A DNA stretch of 64,000 bases from the NCBI GenBank assembly GCA_008360975.2, contig CM039184.1, forward strand, positions 33,715,797-33,779,796, given 5' to 3'. Every line of letters starts with the position of its first letter. The first letter of the stretch is position 1. Of this stretch, positions 1 to 13,500 are shown one piece after another. Under the pieces are notes generated by a model. That model searched no databases, was not told the DNA's origin, and saw only the letters and a program-made list of their open reading frames with translations. The translations under genes and the position numbers were made by a program. This DNA is from Lichenostomus cassidix. Lineage: Eukaryota > Chordata > Aves > Passeriformes > Meliphagidae.

Positions 1-3000
1 ACTATGACAGTAGGCAGTTTGTTAGTAAGTTATTCTCTAGTCCTCAGAGTTAATTCTTGCCATCCCCTCCAAATAAACCACAAAAATATGTACACTTACT
101 TTATCTAGGGATTGTTCTTTCCACAGCTGAAAACAGACATTCAAAGCAGACATTTCTGCAGTATATTTCACAGAATTATTTTGGCAAGTTTCCAGGAAAA
201 CTTGTACCTTATTTATTCCAGACCTAAAATTGTGTTTAATTTGGATGTTAATGCAAAGGTTTTTCCATTGTTTCCACTTTTTTTCCCTCTTCATCTTTTA
301 TCCATTTCTGATTCTGTTCAATGATTTTTTCTGCTTTTGAATTCTATTGATAATCAAATTACATATGAAGTATTTATGCAATTTTAGCTAAGAAATGCTA
401 AATTTCTTCCATAAATTCCAAGTTCGTTGCTGTATAAACCTGATTTATGTTTTCCATTTCCTCTTATATAAAATATTTACAAAACAAAATCATAGTCAGT
501 GTATATAGTAGTAACCCAGTGATAATGAAACATATCCATACACTGTGAAGAAAACATGGCCAAGGCCAAAGTGATATTAAGGCTTTGAGAACCCTCTGAT
601 CTTTGTTCTGACTAAAGGGACACATATGTATCATTATATGAGCAGGTTAATAAAAACCCCCCACAAAGCAGCAGTGATATTCAACCGATTACTTCACATA
701 TTCTGTCTAAAACCTTTTTTTCTATTGCGTTATTCAAACTTTTAAAAGCAAATTTATATTTTTTCACTCTTTATCAGCTACTATAAAAATATGACATTTA
801 GAATAAACAACCATTTCAAAAAATATTAGTAATTCATTTGCTAATTAAACTGAACAGTAATAATAGTAATAATAACACCTAAAGCACTGATTTCCTCATA
901 TGCATTTGCCATTCCTCTGTCCTGTCCCATTTTGTGTGTATTACCCAAGAAGCAAAATAATTGCTCTTCCCACATAAGTAGTGTGAATGACCCCACTTTT
1001 AGGCCTCTATTCCCACAAGAAACACTCTGAAAAGATGTGAGATTTGCAAGCTCAATAAAGGGCCTATAGTGATCCTTTGTTATCACCATGCATCACTAAA
1101 CAAACACCAGATTGAAGAGGCTTATGATGAAGTCTCATTAACATTTTGAACTGTACTTTTGAGGCAATGTGTGTCTGCATGCATTAAATAACAGTCATTC
1201 AGATGCCAGTGTACTAGGCAGAACCTAAAACCCAAACTAAACTTACACACAGAGATCATATGATGGAGCACTAGTCCATTCAACATACATCTCTGCAATT
1301 CTAAAAGTTAAATTTCAGCAAATCTTAGCAAATTATCCCAAGAATTATGTAATCATATCCGAGTATCTCTTTATTCCATGATGCAAAGTAGAGGAATAAT
1401 ATTAAGGCAGCAAAATCAAATATTCAGACACTAAATAATGACAAAATGAAAGGCTATGCCATGTATACCATATGCAAGCCTCTATGAGACCTTAGCAGTG
1501 AGACAGATGTCCAGTCTGTACAACTATGAGTCTGCACAAATGTACACTCTGCTTTCAAAGTTGTTACATTCAGGAACTTGAAAGACTTGTGAAAGGGCTG
1601 AAGTGTGTACATGAAAAGCATTAGCTTCTACTAGATATACAACTGACCAAAATTTAAGGTGTTTGGTTAAAAACATTTCCAAAGTTACCAATCCATGTAG
1701 AATGCTGGCAAAGTATCAAAACCATTATGTCTGCTTTAATAATAATATACTTAGAATAAAAGCTCTATAATAAACATTACAAAAAAAAAGAGTTTTGATT
1801 AAAGGGCCTTCCTCAAACCATATGAAAGTTTGACACAGACAGAAGAGAATTAGCTTCCTACCTGGATTTCTGATCGGGGTTTTTTTTTTGAAACTCACTG
1901 ACTGTCAATTACTGCTCTATTTCTCTCTCCAAGAAAATATGTTAGAAAATTCTCTGCACTTTTATTTTTGCCTTGATCTGCAAAAGATATTCATTTTTCT
2001 TACAGCTTTAAACTCTGAGATTGTCATTATCATTTCCATTTTGAAAACAAACTGTAGGTGCCATCACTGTCACCTCTTAGTTTACGTATGATTATTAGAA
2101 GGGGTGCTCTATCTCCACATATTACATTTTCTGGATATTTGTTAGGAAAAAAAAAATATTATTAACTTTATTAGTTAAACAACTGTATAAATGAAGTCAA
2201 TGAACTTTGAAAGATGACAGCTAACTTTTGTCAAAAGATTTGTTAAATTATATTTATTAATTTACTTCATAAAGCTTTGAAGCCAATGGACAGCAATAGT
2301 GCTAAGCACAGTCTCTAACATCTCTTCTGAGCAATTCTCAGAACTGCAAACTCACTCCCACTCACACCAGTACAAGTGCACAGAAAAATGAAGAGCATCA
2401 AAACTAGCTATTCAGGAAACCCTCAAGGCTGCACAGTCCATTCAATTTGGAGAACAAAGGTAAGAAGAGAGTTCTTGGTCAAACATACCTAAATGTCTTC
2501 GAAGGAGAGGTGGTAACTTCTATGGGCTTTTGAGGTAGTTGACTCTGTTTAAAAACTCACAGACAGTATGTCCCAATGCAAAGCTTTAAATTTTGATGAT
2601 TCCTGAGACTCACTCACAAGACTGGTTTCAATTTAGGATTTAAAATGCATACTCCAGGAAAATGCTATGAAAAATAGAGATAAGAATGATGTATTGGCTA
2701 GTTTATACAGATATTATGTATCAACTGATCATGAAACTGTGCAATATATTCTCATACAGAAAGTATAATTATGTTAAAATAATAAAATTTTTGTTTGCTA
2801 ATTCCTCAATACTGTGTATTTTTCAATTATACATTATACATATGTAATAATTATTATCTGTTAATGTATGTATTATATAGTAGTTATTTCAATTCCATAT
2901 AAAATATATCTAATACCTCTTCTAAACCTGCTTATATCAACAAACTTTCTAACTCTCCAGACTGTTTGGATTATTTTAGAATCTGAGACTGTTTGGATTA

Positions 3001-6000
3001 TTTTAGAATCTGAGAGTGGCAACAAAGTGAATTAAACAGCTTGCTGCTTGTTTTGGTTAGACCATCCCTTCCTTCTCTCTTGTTCTGAAAAGAAAAATCT
3101 AGATTGGTTGGCTCTGTTGGATCCTAATCTTGCACAGCAGATATGCCTTTATTTCTATCTGTACCACATGTGCAACACTACAATGCTTTTACAAAAAGTT
3201 TTTCAGTAACAGATTTATTGCCTAAATTCTGTGGGTTACAGCCAGGTTTTACCATAGCCCAAATTTCAAAGCAAATAATATACGTATTAGATTGCTTATA
3301 TAGCATCTTAGAATTTCAGTCTTTTGTCATATCATGACAAAAACCTCCTCTTTCATCTGCCAGGTTCTTTGGATTTAGTCAGGTTTTGATGGCAGAGCCA
3401 GAAATTGTATTCCAAACAGTCTGAAAGTGGTGTTTCCAGTAATCCATTTAGATGAATCATTGTTTCAGTGGCTCTCTCAGCTGTCTCACTGCTGCTTTTA
3501 ACTCTCAAATGCATACTTGCATCATCATTAAAGGGTGGGCTGTCTTGGCTCTCTAGGCTGCTTCCTCTCAGATCTGCATTCTTCCTCTGACTTGTTAAAT
3601 ATTTTGCAGAATTATCTGTGACATTTCACTTTTTAAAGAGAATTCATTAGCTCACTGATCAATCAGTCTGACTCCCTTTTCTAGACTAATATCATCAGGC
3701 TCATGTAAGGACCAGAAAACTGTTGTATAAAGTACCACTGAAACTCAAATGACATCTCATTGAACAACTATGAAATACATGAATTTACAATAAATTGTTC
3801 CTTCTTTGATACAGAGAAAACAATACAAGGTTCACATCTGGTACAAGAGAATTTAAAGCATGGAAAAATGCATCTTTCAATAACTGCATATTTTTCTTCT
3901 TTATCTTGATTCTAATCAAGATATCAAACAGGACAGAAAGGAGGTGTGCACACCTTATTATACATTTTTCATGTTTGATGGTGAGTAGAGTAGAACCTAT
4001 CATTTTATATCTGAAATGTATTTTTTAACAATTTTTTGTCATTGACTTCTAAATGTACTCAACTTGCTTTTTTTCACCAGAAACCATCACTCTTTAGGAA
4101 AAAGAAAAAGCTGGATCCTGTCTAAATAGAAACCATATTTAACAGCCTGTTTAACTTTAAAAAACCCTGTCAATTTTTCCAATCCATCTATGCCAAAGTA
4201 TCAGGATTGTACCCCATCAATGTTTAGTCATTGGCTCTGAAGCTGTCATGCCTAGAGAGAGAGAGAGGCTTATAAGTTAAGATCAGTACTCTGTCAAAAT
4301 TCTAATTCTTGCTTTTGGCAGAATCAGTGGATTCCATTTCAAGGTCCAAACTCTAGAAATTCACTCCAAAATGAAGAAATGCAAGCATTCTCAGTGCTGC
4401 CACACAAGTTTTCATTGCCACTGAAAGGCTCCTGCTCTCTCACAAGCTCGAAGGCCTACTTTATGTCACTCCTAAAAACACCTGTTTTTAAAAATAGTTT
4501 GCTACATGATTTCTCTCTAAAAATCAATTATTAATTTATTATGGAATCGTACATTTCTCTTTGAAGGACATAGACTCTTTAAACATAACCTATATATATG
4601 TAAATCAGAAGTATGTAGAACATTTCACCCTGGAAGAAAAAATACATGGTTTTAGTTTTAAGGCATTAAACATGTGCCATGGTAGAACAAACCACTCGCA
4701 AATTCTAAACGCGGGCAGTTGTATTTTCAACCGACATGAAACAGCCCTTTGTCTGATCTCTTTTCATTTCACAAGAGAGAGAAAGGAAAAATTCTGTTAC
4801 ATTTTTACATGCCATAGCCTATCATAAGGCAAAAGCTAAGTTGCTGTTTCTTGTCTGTGTGATTGATATTCACCACGTCTGCAATATTTCTGCCACCACC
4901 TTTTTCAGCACCTGTCTGTTGGCCAATCAGAAAAAAGCAAAAGGCCTGAAGTCTCTCCAACTCCATGGAAACTCTTTCCAAAAATACCCCCAAGCTAAGT
5001 GTCTCCCTAATAGGAGCTACTGACTGACAAATCTCTCAGCAGTTCATTCTAAATAGCCAGCTGTGTTTTAACTTTTTTTTTCTAATTTAGTTCTACTGAA
5101 GCTAACAGCGGAAGTGATCAGCTGTTCCATGTTCCTCCTTCAGCATTCACTCCTCTTTCCAGAAGAATGGATGTCACATTCTTGCACATTTGTCTCTGTT
5201 AGTGCTATGACTTCTGGCAGTAATACACAGCTGTCTACCCCTATCTGGCATCAGACACGTTTTTAGGTGGCAGGCTGAGTCTTCCTACAGGCCACAGGAA
5301 TACATTTGGCATAATCAAAACAGCGTGCAATCGCTGTTACAAAGGTAAATAATGTAAAGCTGCATTATGATAAAAGCAGAAAGAGAAGTAAATATTTATT
5401 TTCCTAGAGACCAGCATCTCACAGTTTGTTGAAAGAGGCACATTCCTTTTTCAAAGTTAATCCCCTTGTAAAGAAAGAAGCTTTTATCTGGTATTGAACT
5501 TCAGTGCTGTCTGTGCCTGCTCAGATCAAACACATTTCACATGCTAAGAAGGAATCCAAATACATGACTGGCTGTGAATACAAACATGTAAAATATGCAC
5601 TATAGGCTTACAGCTAAAAGTGATCTAGTGGAGCTCATTTTGCTCATGAGGAGTAAAATCTAAATCTTAGCACATACAACATTAAAAGATGACATGGGAT
5701 GCTATAAAGCATTTTTCTCACAACCCACCTATGGAAATTTAATGATATGCATAGGTGCAAGTAGTTTTTATATAAAAGAAAAAAATAAGATCTGTTTGAA
5801 ATACAATCTTCACAGAAGTACAGGTAATATCTAATGTAATTAGGACTGCAGCACTTGGAGTTAAGCACTTCCATTCTCCACAGGGCATAGAGGGATTAAT
5901 AACTTTTCAGATACATTACAGGTAGTGATAGCAAGTGTAATTGATTTACAAAATAAAACAAATGGTAAAGCTATATGAATATTACTAACATGCACAGTAT

Positions 6001-6708
6001 ATAGGATAAAATCAACTGAGAGAAGAGTAATGCTTGAAGCATTTAAGTTAAATTAAACTAGACAAAATTAGAACTAAGGTCCTGTATGTGGTCTTCTTAA
6101 AAGAAAACTTAATTTTAAGTATGAGACTAGTGTTAACTCTGCTTTGCAGAATTAACAAAGAAACTAGCTATCTAACACTAAGGGGCTGCTTTTCTTCTTT
6201 CAAACAGCCTGTTTAAGTTAATGTGTTTCTTTTGCGACAAATATTCTACCGGAGTGTTTTAATTATAATTTATTTCTCTTCTTTTCTTCAGAAAATTATG
6301 TAGGACTACAATAAGCTGATACAGCTTAGATGTCTCAAATTTATCACATCATTTGAAATCTTTACATGCTGCACTACACAATCTCGATTATATTACCATG
6401 TGCTACACTGCCAAGTTCTGTCCTTGCTTTCTCTGTCACTGTCAGATTGCATTGGTCCTGCCCTCTTTAACTGTCACTCCTTTCCCACTTGCTTTTAATC
6501 CAGCATGAAATTCATTTCTTAAGTTTTTGCATTTTATCAACATAAACTGTAATAAAGGCTTGCCTAAATTCTTACTTGTATACATTCCCAAATGCTAAGG
6601 CGTGGAACACCCTTTTCACTTAAACCACAGAACACTGTCAATTCAGTTTGTTGACGCCTCATTTCTTTTCCTTTGACATCATTAGATAATATGCCTTAAA
6701 TATTTTTT
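1..6708. other. AT-rich flank with no recognisable gene
   Basis: I see no coding exon, RNA gene or intact mobile element here. The open frames are under 90 codons, resemble no family I know, have AT-driven composition and lie on both strands without splice context. The stretch holds one perfect 27-bp tandem duplication near 2.96 kb, described separately, and a short GA run near 4.25 kb. If the island at 6.7-7.6 kb is the palladin promoter, this is the 5' flank; otherwise it may be intronic. Distant enhancers cannot be excluded by eye. Confidence 0.6.
2959..3012. repeat. Perfect 27-bp tandem duplication
   Basis: A 27-bp unit beginning agactgtttggatt occurs twice head to tail (2959-2985 and 2986-3012) with no mismatch that I can see. 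Perfect identity in non-coding DNA suggests a recent slippage or duplication event. No function is apparent. Confidence 0.9.
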
Positions 6709-6767
6709 ATGGAACCGGGCAGCGGAAAGGCCTTCTCCAGGTCACCTCACAGCGGCGAGGTGTGCCG

Positions 6768-7131
6768 GTGCGCTGTGGCCGCAGGTCCATGGCACGGCTG
6801 TGAGCCCCTGGGCGGTATGGCCGCAGGTCCATGGCACGGCTGTGAGCCCCTGGGCGCTGTGGCCGCAGGTCCATGGCACGGCTGTGAGCCCCTGGGCGCT
6901 GTGGCCGCAGGTCCATAGCACGGCTATGAGCCCCTGGGCGGTATGGCCGCAGGTCCATAGCACGGCTATGAGCCCCTGGGCGGTATGGCCGCAGGTCCAT
7001 AGCACGGCTATGAGCCCCTGGGCGGTATGGCCCTAGGACCATAGCACGGCTGTGAGCCCCTGTGCGCTGTGGCCGCAGGTCCATGGCACGGCTGTGAGCC
7101 CGTGGGCGCTGTGGCCGCAGGTCCATGGCAC
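6768..7131. repeat. 42-bp GC-rich minisatellite (about nine copies)
   Basis: Units of 42 bp built around ggtccatggcacggctgtga recur at exact spacing, starting at 6784, 6826, 6868, 6910, 6952, 6994, 7036, 7078 and 7120. A partial unit precedes the first and the last is truncated. Two variant types occur: the inner copies at 6910-7036 carry ccatagcac (with gctatgagc in three of them), while the outer copies carry ccatggcac and gctgtgagc. The junction segment alternates between gcggtatgg and gcgctgtgg. This blockwise arrangement points to expansion by unequal exchange or conversion. Because 42 is a multiple of three and the unit lacks stops in several frames, long repetitive ORFs appear on both strands; I do not regard them as genes. 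Confidence 0.95.
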
Positions 7132-7159
7132 AAAGCTCAGCCACACTGCTCAGCCACAC

Positions 7160-7571
7160 ATCCCGCAGGCCCAGTTCGGTCCTCGCTGCGCCACGGCACC
7201 GCCGACCGCCAGAGCAGCCCAGGCCGGGGCTGCACGCTCCCCGCCCGTCCCCTCACAGCCTCACCCCGCCTGCCCCGCCCGAACAGCCGCTCTCGCCGGG
7301 GCTAGCCGGCGCCTCTTCACCTCCAGCACCATTCACCGACGCCCATCTCGCGTCGCCAAACCCGGACCCCTCCGCCTTTCCTCATCAGTGCCTCACGCTG
7401 GGCCGCCAGACCGTGCCCGGGGCTGTGAGGGAGAGCCTGGGCAAGGAGCGAGGCAGGCTCGGAAAGCAGCGTGTCATGGTGCCATGGCTCTGGGGACAGT
7501 CTGATGAGCACAGGGCCTGGCAGAGGCAGTCTCAGCAGCACCGTCCTGCCCAGGGCACGGCCCGCTCTCAG
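7160..7571 (+). other. PALLD: Candidate non-coding first exon ending at a splice donor
   Basis: The unique CpG-rich part of the island ends in ctctcag followed by gtaacc (donor boundary 7571|7572), an acceptable but not ideal 5' splice site. A transcript starting among the GC boxes and spliced here could join the acceptor before 14497, whose exon begins one base before the palladin ATG, so all of the 5' UTR would lie in upstream exons. The transcription start is not defined and the 7160 boundary is arbitrary. Open frames crossing this segment (up to 165 codons) show no family resemblance and look like products of GC-rich composition. Confidence 0.35.
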
Positions 7572-10500
7572 GTAACCTGGACAGACACATTTCTACCCAG
7601 AGATCAAACAGCTTTGCCTTAGGTTTCTTCATCTTTATGATAAATCCTGTGAGAGTACAATGTGCTTCACAGCCCCAGATGCAAAAGTATATTAATCACA
7701 GTGCACAGAGCGGCAAATTCCTAACAAAAGTCCTTTGACATTTTGAGGGATGCTGGTGGCACTCACAAGTCAAGTAGATATTTGTCCATGAGTTCAGTTA
7801 ACACCTGTCTGGCTAATAAAAACTAAAGAAGATGGCATCTTGAGAGAGAATGATATTACAAGTATTGCAGTAGTCTTGAGATAAGGGAAGCAGAATTGCA
7901 AGTTTTTCGACCTGAGTTTGCCTCATCAAGACCTCAGACCATGGATCGTGGAATGAGAAGTTTTCATCTCTTTCCCACTTTAAGAAATGGTATTAGTTCT
8001 TTCTGAGTAATTTGGCCTCCCTTTCTGTTTTATGGTTTCCTCGCCTACTCACAGCTGTGGTAATTCTGGAAAGTTGTGCTATTTTCAAGTTTACTGATGT
8101 GTTGTTACTTGCAGCCCCTCAATCTCTTTGTTAACTAAGTATTCTGTAAAAGAAGACTGGGAGTTATTATGACTGTTCTGTTAATAGTTTAATTTTAACA
8201 ATTGCTGTATTATTTCTTCTAGACCAATTACTGGTATAACTGCTAGCAAAAACTGAAAGTGTATGAGCTTTCCCATTGCACTACTAAGAAGATCCTCAGA
8301 GAAACTTGGAAAAATTGTATTTGAGTACCATTGACACTCCTGACTATTTCACTACGTTTGACACTGTCATGGCTATATGACAGGTAGGTACTGCCAACGC
8401 ACTCTATGAAAATACAGATTAGTTCTACCTATGTAAAAAACATCTATTTACAATATATTTACCAGCAAAATCAAACATTTTTGCATACTGAGGGAAAACA
8501 AAAGAACAAAGCTATGCATGGCATCGAACTACAGCAAGACATTGACCCAATCTGTTTAAGCACAGGCAAACAGATTATTTTTTTGCTCTTTCGGAGGTGG
8601 AAAAAAATGTCTGTTAGTAACTCAAAATAACTGGAGGTTTCTGTGGCAACTGGTAAAGGAGGTTGTATCTATCTCTGCCGCTTAAAGTAGAAGCAGTTCT
8701 TAGAGATCTCTATTTGAAGTTTGCATACTGGTGTTTGACTTCAGGTCTTGAGAGGAGATTGCCTATCTACTTGTGTTTTATCCTCTTGCTATTTAGAATA
8801 AGATACAAAATAACAAGGACGATAAGAGGGGTGTTCTCCTTTCTCAGGTAAGTACATGAATCATCAGGGTAAAGAGCATGCTTATTACTGTGTTTTGGTT
8901 TTACACAATTAACGATGAAAATCTTTTGCATTATGTAACATCTTCATCAGATCGAATGGATAACTTGTACAACCAGACTAGTTTTATGGTTTTTGACATG
9001 ATATTTGGAATTACTAGAGCTGGATAGTGTTAGAAATTATAATTAAGATTTCAGGAAAAACTCAAATCTGTTGGTGGTGAAAACCATTACCTCCGTGGAG
9101 TTCTGTTCATCAACTGAATTTTCCATAATACTGCAATAGGAATGGAGTGAGCTTATTAGCAATATATCTCTTATCTTGTTTGATGTTATTATTAATTTTA
9201 AAAATCTATATGCAAATGCTAAATTATTAGATCATAGCATATTAAAGTGTGTTTATCTTGCAAAATGTGTAATTGTAATAAAGTTCTAGTCTGTGTCGTT
9301 TGTTTACAGTGATTTACTGCCTTTACTACTTTTATAAAGGAGAATACACATTAGTTTTGAAAATAAGAATGGAAGGTCCTGATTTCAAAATATTCAGTAC
9401 CGATCAAAGGATATAAACATTCCCTAAATCTTAGAAGAAATACATTAGGAAAATTTATTTGTGGCTTAATAGAGCTGCATAAACCCTTGCCCTATTATGT
9501 TTTCAAGTTATGAAGAGTATTTCATTAACAGTCAAAGCCAAGAGGAATTAATTGAATACAAATCTTTCACTTTCTGGGCAAATGTTTCCATCATGCTACA
9601 CAAAAGTATTTGGCATACCTGATATCCACAAAATAATACTGTATCTGTATTCAAAAAGCTACATTTCTTTTAAAATATCTCTGCAGGTATCTCCAGGGAG
9701 ATATATTTTCTTCCCAGAAGTGAAAATTTAAACACAATTGCAAGAACCAGGATTTCATCCACCCACTCCCTGTAGAAAATGCTGAAGATAGCCCAAGGCA
9801 GCTTGTTGCTGTTTATATGCAGGCTATTTTTGACTCACATTCCAAGGTGGCAAAGTCTTATGCATTTAGTGGAGATACTGGGTGCCTGACAAAGGACCTT
9901 GATCTACTGTGTGGGGTGACTGCTTGAAAATTTGGCATACCGTGGTTAACTCTTGGATAGCCAGCTCCTTCTTTGTGTACAGTTTTTAGCTTAAAATTTT
10001 CAGAATAATGATTCTGTTCTTATTTGACATGCTGAAACCACTGTAAAATGACCTGAAATAAAATCCCTTTAGCTAGTTTTCTTAGGATCTCAAGGTGGAA
10101 AAATGAGGTTTGTATACATTGTGAAGTATTCCCAGCCCAGCAGTCAATCTGTTCAAGCTGTGATTAGGGAACAGTAATTGCCTGTATGAAGATGCCAAGA
10201 TGCTCTAGCAACCACTGAAATGCAATATGTCCTACTAGCACTTGTTAGTACGTAAAGATGGTCTGGGTCCTATAGGGTGCTCTGAGTCTCTTGTTCACTT
10301 CAGTCACAGCAGTGCATCTACTGCACTTCCATTGTTGCCAAGGAACGAATTTTAGTGAAAAATGCAAGACAGTGTCTAGAAGACCTTGAGCTAAGAACAA
10401 ATTCCATCTAAAAAATTATTTCAAATTAGAGAGCAGTTATAATGGATGCTGGCAGAAGGGATGGAGGTCTGTAGCAGTTCTTTGAAGCTATAATTTCTTG

Positions 10501-13500
10501 TATTCCCTCTGGAGCATGTGACTCCCAATAGGTAGCAATCTGGCAGAAACCACATTACCCACACATGGCTTTTATTTCGGGAAACTATGTGATAAAGTCT
10601 AGATTAAACCAACGGTCTTCATGTTTACTTTTTCCCTTCACTGAGTATCCAAGGGAAATTATGTGTCTGAAAATTGAACAAAATTTCCACAGCTTTTTGA
10701 CAGAATTTTTTTTTTTTTTCTTTTTAACCTGGGACTAAAGTCTCATAGGAGTTTTAATGAGGTGAAAGTACTTCCTTAGCAGAGACAGTAAGGGAGAGTT
10801 GACTGTGTTACACATTATGCTCTACAACTCTATAGAAACCAAAAATGTATTTTGATTGTTTCAGTGTTAATACAAGTGTCAGAGTTGTAGGGTATTTTTA
10901 AAGCACACATGTTTTCCAGGGATTTTTTGTGGCTTTTCTGATTAAAGTATTATTTCTCTTGAGATGTGAAATTCACTAGGTAATTTATTTATACAGTTTA
11001 GCATATGGTTACAGATTAATAACTATCAATTATAACGAAAAGTTGTACTATTTCTACTTGTAACTCCAAAAATGTTAAGGGTCTTTTCCAAACTAAATGA
11101 TCCTGGTATTTGGTTTCCTATAAGATTTTAAGGTACACAAGAAAACTATTAATTTTAAACTATTCTTAGTAAAAAAGGCAATCGTTATACTTATTATCAT
11201 GAAAATAATGCTGTTTAAAAAAATTAAAACTCTATTACAAAAAAATTGCATAGAAAGGGAATGGCTAAGATCTCTGAATTTCTGAGTAGTAAGTGCACAG
11301 GACTTTGTGCCACTTCCAGGCCTAACGTTGCTTCTGCTGGAATTCCAGATAGCGGCAGTCTGCTGAAACATGAGTTCAGTTACCAAATATAGATGAGTGG
11401 GGTACGAATTACACAGTCACAGAGGACAGATGTAACACACAGGCCACAGTCTTCTCGATGCTTACTGAGGACCAAGCAATCTTTAGTGAAGAGCTGGAGC
11501 AACTTTGAGCCTACTTAGATAGAGAAGGAGGAAAACAACTTTACCTACTATTAATTATACTTCATATTGGTCTGCTCATTGTAAGATCTGTTTTATGTTT
11601 TATGCTAAACATAATTGTTGTATTTGTGGAGTAATTTTGCCGGATTTCAAAATTCAGAGAAAAACTATGTGCCTTTTTTGTTTTAAACAGTCTTTCTAGA
11701 TGCATTTCGTCCTCCATATGATTCTTTTGAACAGATAGGCTTTGGGTCATGTTAAGGATTAATTTCTTATTTGGCATGTTCTGCAAATTCAGGACTTTCC
11801 TTTAAATGAGTCCTTTGATTTTTATGTTTTTCCATATTTTATTATATATATATCTTCAAAAGCTTAATTCAATTAGTTATTCTATTTTTTTCTGAAATTA
11901 TTGTAAGCCAGTACATTTCAAATTTAATATTTACCATGTGATTCTTTAGAGCATCTATATTGGGTTTTGAATAAGTTTTTAAACTGCATGATATGAAAAT
12001 GTGTTTTACTTGGGAGTAATTTTTAAATATATATACAAATACGACCCCATAAATAGGCTGTATGTAATCATGTTGAAAGTACAGGTGAACACTGATCTGC
12101 ATGCAACAGATTATTTTATGTTTGTGTCTTTAAATGATACAGTATATGGCTTTGCAGGTTACCTAATGAGAAATGATGATGAAAGCTGTTATAAATACAT
12201 TGTAATCTAACTTGGAGAAGCTAGAAATAGTATTCAAAATTTCTAATTATGATATCATAAGCTACCTGATAGGGTTAGTGATACTTCACCTCCAGTTCGC
12301 TGTGGTTACAAGTTGCACTAAAAGAATAGCGGATTTATGTATTACAATGTGGCTGAAAAAAGTCTTTCTCCTGGAAGCTTCCATTTAGCTCTCTAAAGCC
12401 AGACATATGAATCTGTTTTTAGGCACCAGACCCTTCTCACCAAGAAGGCTTATCAGCATTAGAAATTGCCAATAAACCAGCATGTTTAAATTCATCAACT
12501 TTATCTAAATATTCAGGTAAAGACTGATTTGCCTAAATTTAGACAGCAGGCTTTGAAAATTACTATATATGTAGCCATTATATTTTTCTAATGACAAAAC
12601 TGAGTATTAGGAAGAAAGACATTAATTCATAATACATTAATTTTAATCATTATATTGGGTGGCTAACAATAAGTAAAATTGTCCTATCCATGAAACAGCC
12701 TATTGAGCCATTAGAGCAGCTCAGTGTTGGAAGTCAGGGAAGTTTATCTGAGTATGTAATGTGTCACTTTGAGATGTGAACAAGCTAGGAACCAGTGTGT
12801 ATCAGATTTAAATAAAGATATCATCTGAAGCACAGATATTTACAAGTTGTCTAAATAGCACCTTTGTTCATTTGAATTCAAAGTTTTAAAAAATAACTAA
12901 GATTAAGGAGACAGAAACTCTCCAGGTTTAACCCTTGTTTCCCTGGCATTTATCCAGTTTATGCCTTAACAGCTGAGCCTCTAGACCAACTGTTTGCTGG
13001 GCTTCTCAGATTCTTTCTTTAAAGCTGCTATGTGGTAGTCAGTTATACTGTACATACTTTTTTAGATTCTGTTGACAAGAGATTGGCATGGTTGCTAAAT
13101 TTGTTGCCCTGTAAATACAGAAGGCAGGAAAGAAAGACAATCCCAGCAAATAATAAGATTATCACTGTATTCTATAAAAACATTTATCAAATCCTAAATG
13201 CTTTGTGTTTCTTATTCTTCTCTTTTATGCGTTGAGTTGTAATCTGTTGGCAAGACAAACAGGCATCTCAAGAGATGCATATGCTAAGCCAAGAATTCCA
13301 ATAATCTATCAGTCATTTAATGACTACATGCTGGGTAAGCCCTGGTTTAGTGACTAAAGGTAATTGGAGCCTGCACAAGCTGATGTAAAATACATCCGAG
13401 TGCATTGCATGACTGTCAAGCCATTTCCCCTCTATCAGTAGAGAATTAAAGGAAAACATTTTTTTTAAATCTTATGTAAAATTGTTCTTGTAGAAATTAT

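Larger units (their letters stand above)
6709..7571. promoter_or_regulatory. CpG island, candidate palladin promoter region
   Basis: Composition changes abruptly at about 6709 from AT-rich to strongly GC- and CpG-rich, and returns to AT-rich after about 7600. The right half (about 7155-7570) is unique sequence dense in CpG and contains GC-box (Sp1-type) cores, for example tccccgcccg at 7238-7247 and tgccccgccc at 7271-7280. It is the only strong island in the window and lies about 7 kb upstream of the first palladin coding exon on the same strand, where a TATA-less housekeeping-type promoter would be expected. The link to palladin is inferred. A GC-rich repeat with no promoter activity, or a promoter for another transcript, remains possible. 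Confidence 0.6.

Noticed and set aside
4915..4935. CCAAT-box-like ggccaatcag as a promoter
   Set aside because: An isolated motif in AT-rich sequence without an island, donor or exon downstream.
6768..7131. Regularly spaced repeats resembling a CRISPR array
   Set aside because: The whole 42-bp unit repeats without unique spacers, in eukaryotic DNA; it is a minisatellite.
6707..7622. Overlapping open frames of 70-165 codons on both strands across the CpG island, some with regular 14-residue repeats
   Set aside because: The 42-bp period is divisible by three and the unit lacks stops, so frames stay open on both strands automatically. The repeats are composition-driven and match no family.
8663..8851. 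Possible exon ending at a good donor near 8846
   Set aside because: A short open frame with no family resemblance, no convincing acceptor and no compositional change; a single donor match is expected by chance in this length.
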